Positions 63,291 through 64,000 of a stretch of DNA of 64,000 nt are shown here, piece by piece. Origin of the DNA: Saxidomus purpurata. Taxonomy: Eukaryota > Mollusca > Bivalvia > Venerida > Veneridae. A program made the translations under genes and the position numbers. A model generated the notes under the pieces. That model searched no databases, had not been told where the DNA came from, and was given only the letters and a program-made list of their open reading frames with translations. Position 1 is the first letter of the stretch; each line of letters opens with the position of its first letter. The DNA lies in contig JAFMSR010000012.1 of NCBI GenBank assembly GCA_022818135.1, positions 6,387,358 through 6,451,357 of the forward strand, in the 5' to 3' direction.

Positions 63291-63712
63291 AACGCGACCT
63301 AATAATCCGATTGGTTAACTGGTCAGTATGACGTCACGACGAAGCCGAGAATTGCACAACGTGAGTGAAGAAGTTTCGTCGCAAAAATGCAGATTCTTGA
63401 TGTGTAATTACTGAAAGAACATGCATGTACATTCTTGTAGTCCCTTTTCTTCTTCCCCATCATCAGTATGAAGCACATAGGTAGCTGCTTCAAGGCATCA
63501 TTAGATTTTACGAAGGCGTGTATCGATAGAAGTTGTGTGAATGGCTATCGCACCACCTTAAACGTACCGTCTGTATACCACGTCTTCGCGTTCTCTAGAT
63601 GTTCTAGCTACTTCTGTGTTGCGCATATGACGTGGTGCCTGTCCTTGACCTGGACTGTCGTTCGGTAAAACTCCTCGACGAAACACTCGAGAAAGCCCTC
63701 GTCAATCTGCAA

Positions 63713-64000
63713 AGAATTTAAATGCATGCAATAGGTTTTCAACCAGTTCAGCTCAGGTGTTTGGAAAACAATGACAAACGCCAATCATTTATTTGCTTTG
63801 TAGTCGGTGAATCACAGAAGATACATTTTATTTACATATCAGCCACGGTCCACTATAGATTTACATCAATATGAATTATAGTTCAATTGTTCAATCCCTT
63901 TTCAGTTAATCAAAGTGTGTTTTGGAGTTAGATACCACTTACGTCGCCTCGCATAACTTGATACAATTATTAAAATAAGGTGCAAATAATGCAGGCCAAT
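63713..64000. other. No recognised feature
   Basis: Upstream of the 63706 acceptor on the minus strand, so probably MULE intron or flank. No further transposase exon recognised before the window edge. Confidence 0.4.

Larger units (their letters stand above)
61695..63706 (-). pseudogene. MULE-type transposase gene, decayed, with intron
   Basis: Minus-strand pieces are in the right order for a Mutator-like transposase. 63706-63421, after acceptor TTCTTTGCAG, reads WYTDGTFKVVR, PFTQLLSIHAFVKS and GKKKRDYK; it has the catalytic Asp (DGTF) but two in-frame TAGs (63610-63608, 63547-63545). Near 62566-62451: FEADIW, then REAFESPEIRGCALHFGQAL, then FRRKAQECGLK in three successive frames. Donor GTAATA at 62450 and acceptor TGTATTTTCAG ending 62186 define an intron. 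62185 onward: TAYSNRDGVYRLIRKVFALP, then after a shift near 62025 SIRTNNDVEGWHVRLNRCAK to about 61695. The middle (62570-63420) is replaced by other repeats. Confidence 0.82.

Noticed and set aside
63468..63668. 66-codon + strand open frame
   Set aside because: It is the complement of the MULE transposase block, which has clear motifs on the minus strand.

Overview
The window is eukaryotic nuclear DNA, AT-rich and repeat-laden, and most likely comes from a bivalve mollusc (a heterodont clam is my best guess). The evidence is two intron-containing animal genes plus many repeats of the bivalve pearl type, which have short inverted ends, a GTCC-rich leader and an internal tandem array of about 115-190 bp. 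The GTCC-rich leader and the AGGTCAAGGTCA cores are consistent with this, but species cannot be read from the window.

Two protein-coding genes are well supported. (1) PNP, purine nucleoside phosphorylase, + strand: a first coding exon at 21437-21483, then exons at 28237-28406, 43548-43651, 44138-44313, 45152-45342 and 46252-46454. The 296-residue product keeps every catalytic and base-binding residue I can map from human PNP. Two further mini-exons at 12860-12888 and 14885-14913 encode similar N-termini and splice in the same phase to exon 2, so the gene may have tandem alternative promoters. (2) An F-box/leucine-rich-repeat gene like LRRC29/FBXL9, - strand: a 27-nt first coding exon at 59080-59106 and one large exon at 55581-57464, giving 636 residues. 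The two genes converge, with a long, fairly repeat-poor interval (46.5-52.5 kb) that may be PNP 3' UTR.

Repeats fill the rest. 0-8.9 kb: interleaved inverted repeats, the tail of a TTCTG-ended LINE, hairpin elements and a roughly 31-bp minisatellite. 8.9-12.6 kb: a broken CR1/L2-type LINE (- strand) with SGNH-hydrolase/zinc-knuckle ORF1, endonuclease and reverse transcriptase. 15-17.1 kb: a pearl-like array and a hairpin element. 17.9-18.9 kb: a 27-bp minisatellite. 26.6-28.2 kb: a 39-41-bp minisatellite ending next to the PNP exon 2 acceptor. 29.5-42.8 kb: a dense block of pearl-like elements from at least six families, some nested in each other or in a pogo-like transposon. 52.6-54.5 kb: a minus-strand pearl-like element split by a second pogo-like element. 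57.9-58.6 kb: a 617-bp DNA element in the F-box gene intron, with an inverted sister copy at 7.7-8.3 kb. 59.6-60.2 kb: two foldback elements. 61.2-61.5 kb: a homopolymer-ridden stretch that looks unreliable. 61.7-63.7 kb: a decayed, intron-containing MULE transposase gene (- strand).

The two genes have no evident functional link. No prokaryotic operons, CRISPR arrays, rRNA or intact tRNA genes were seen.
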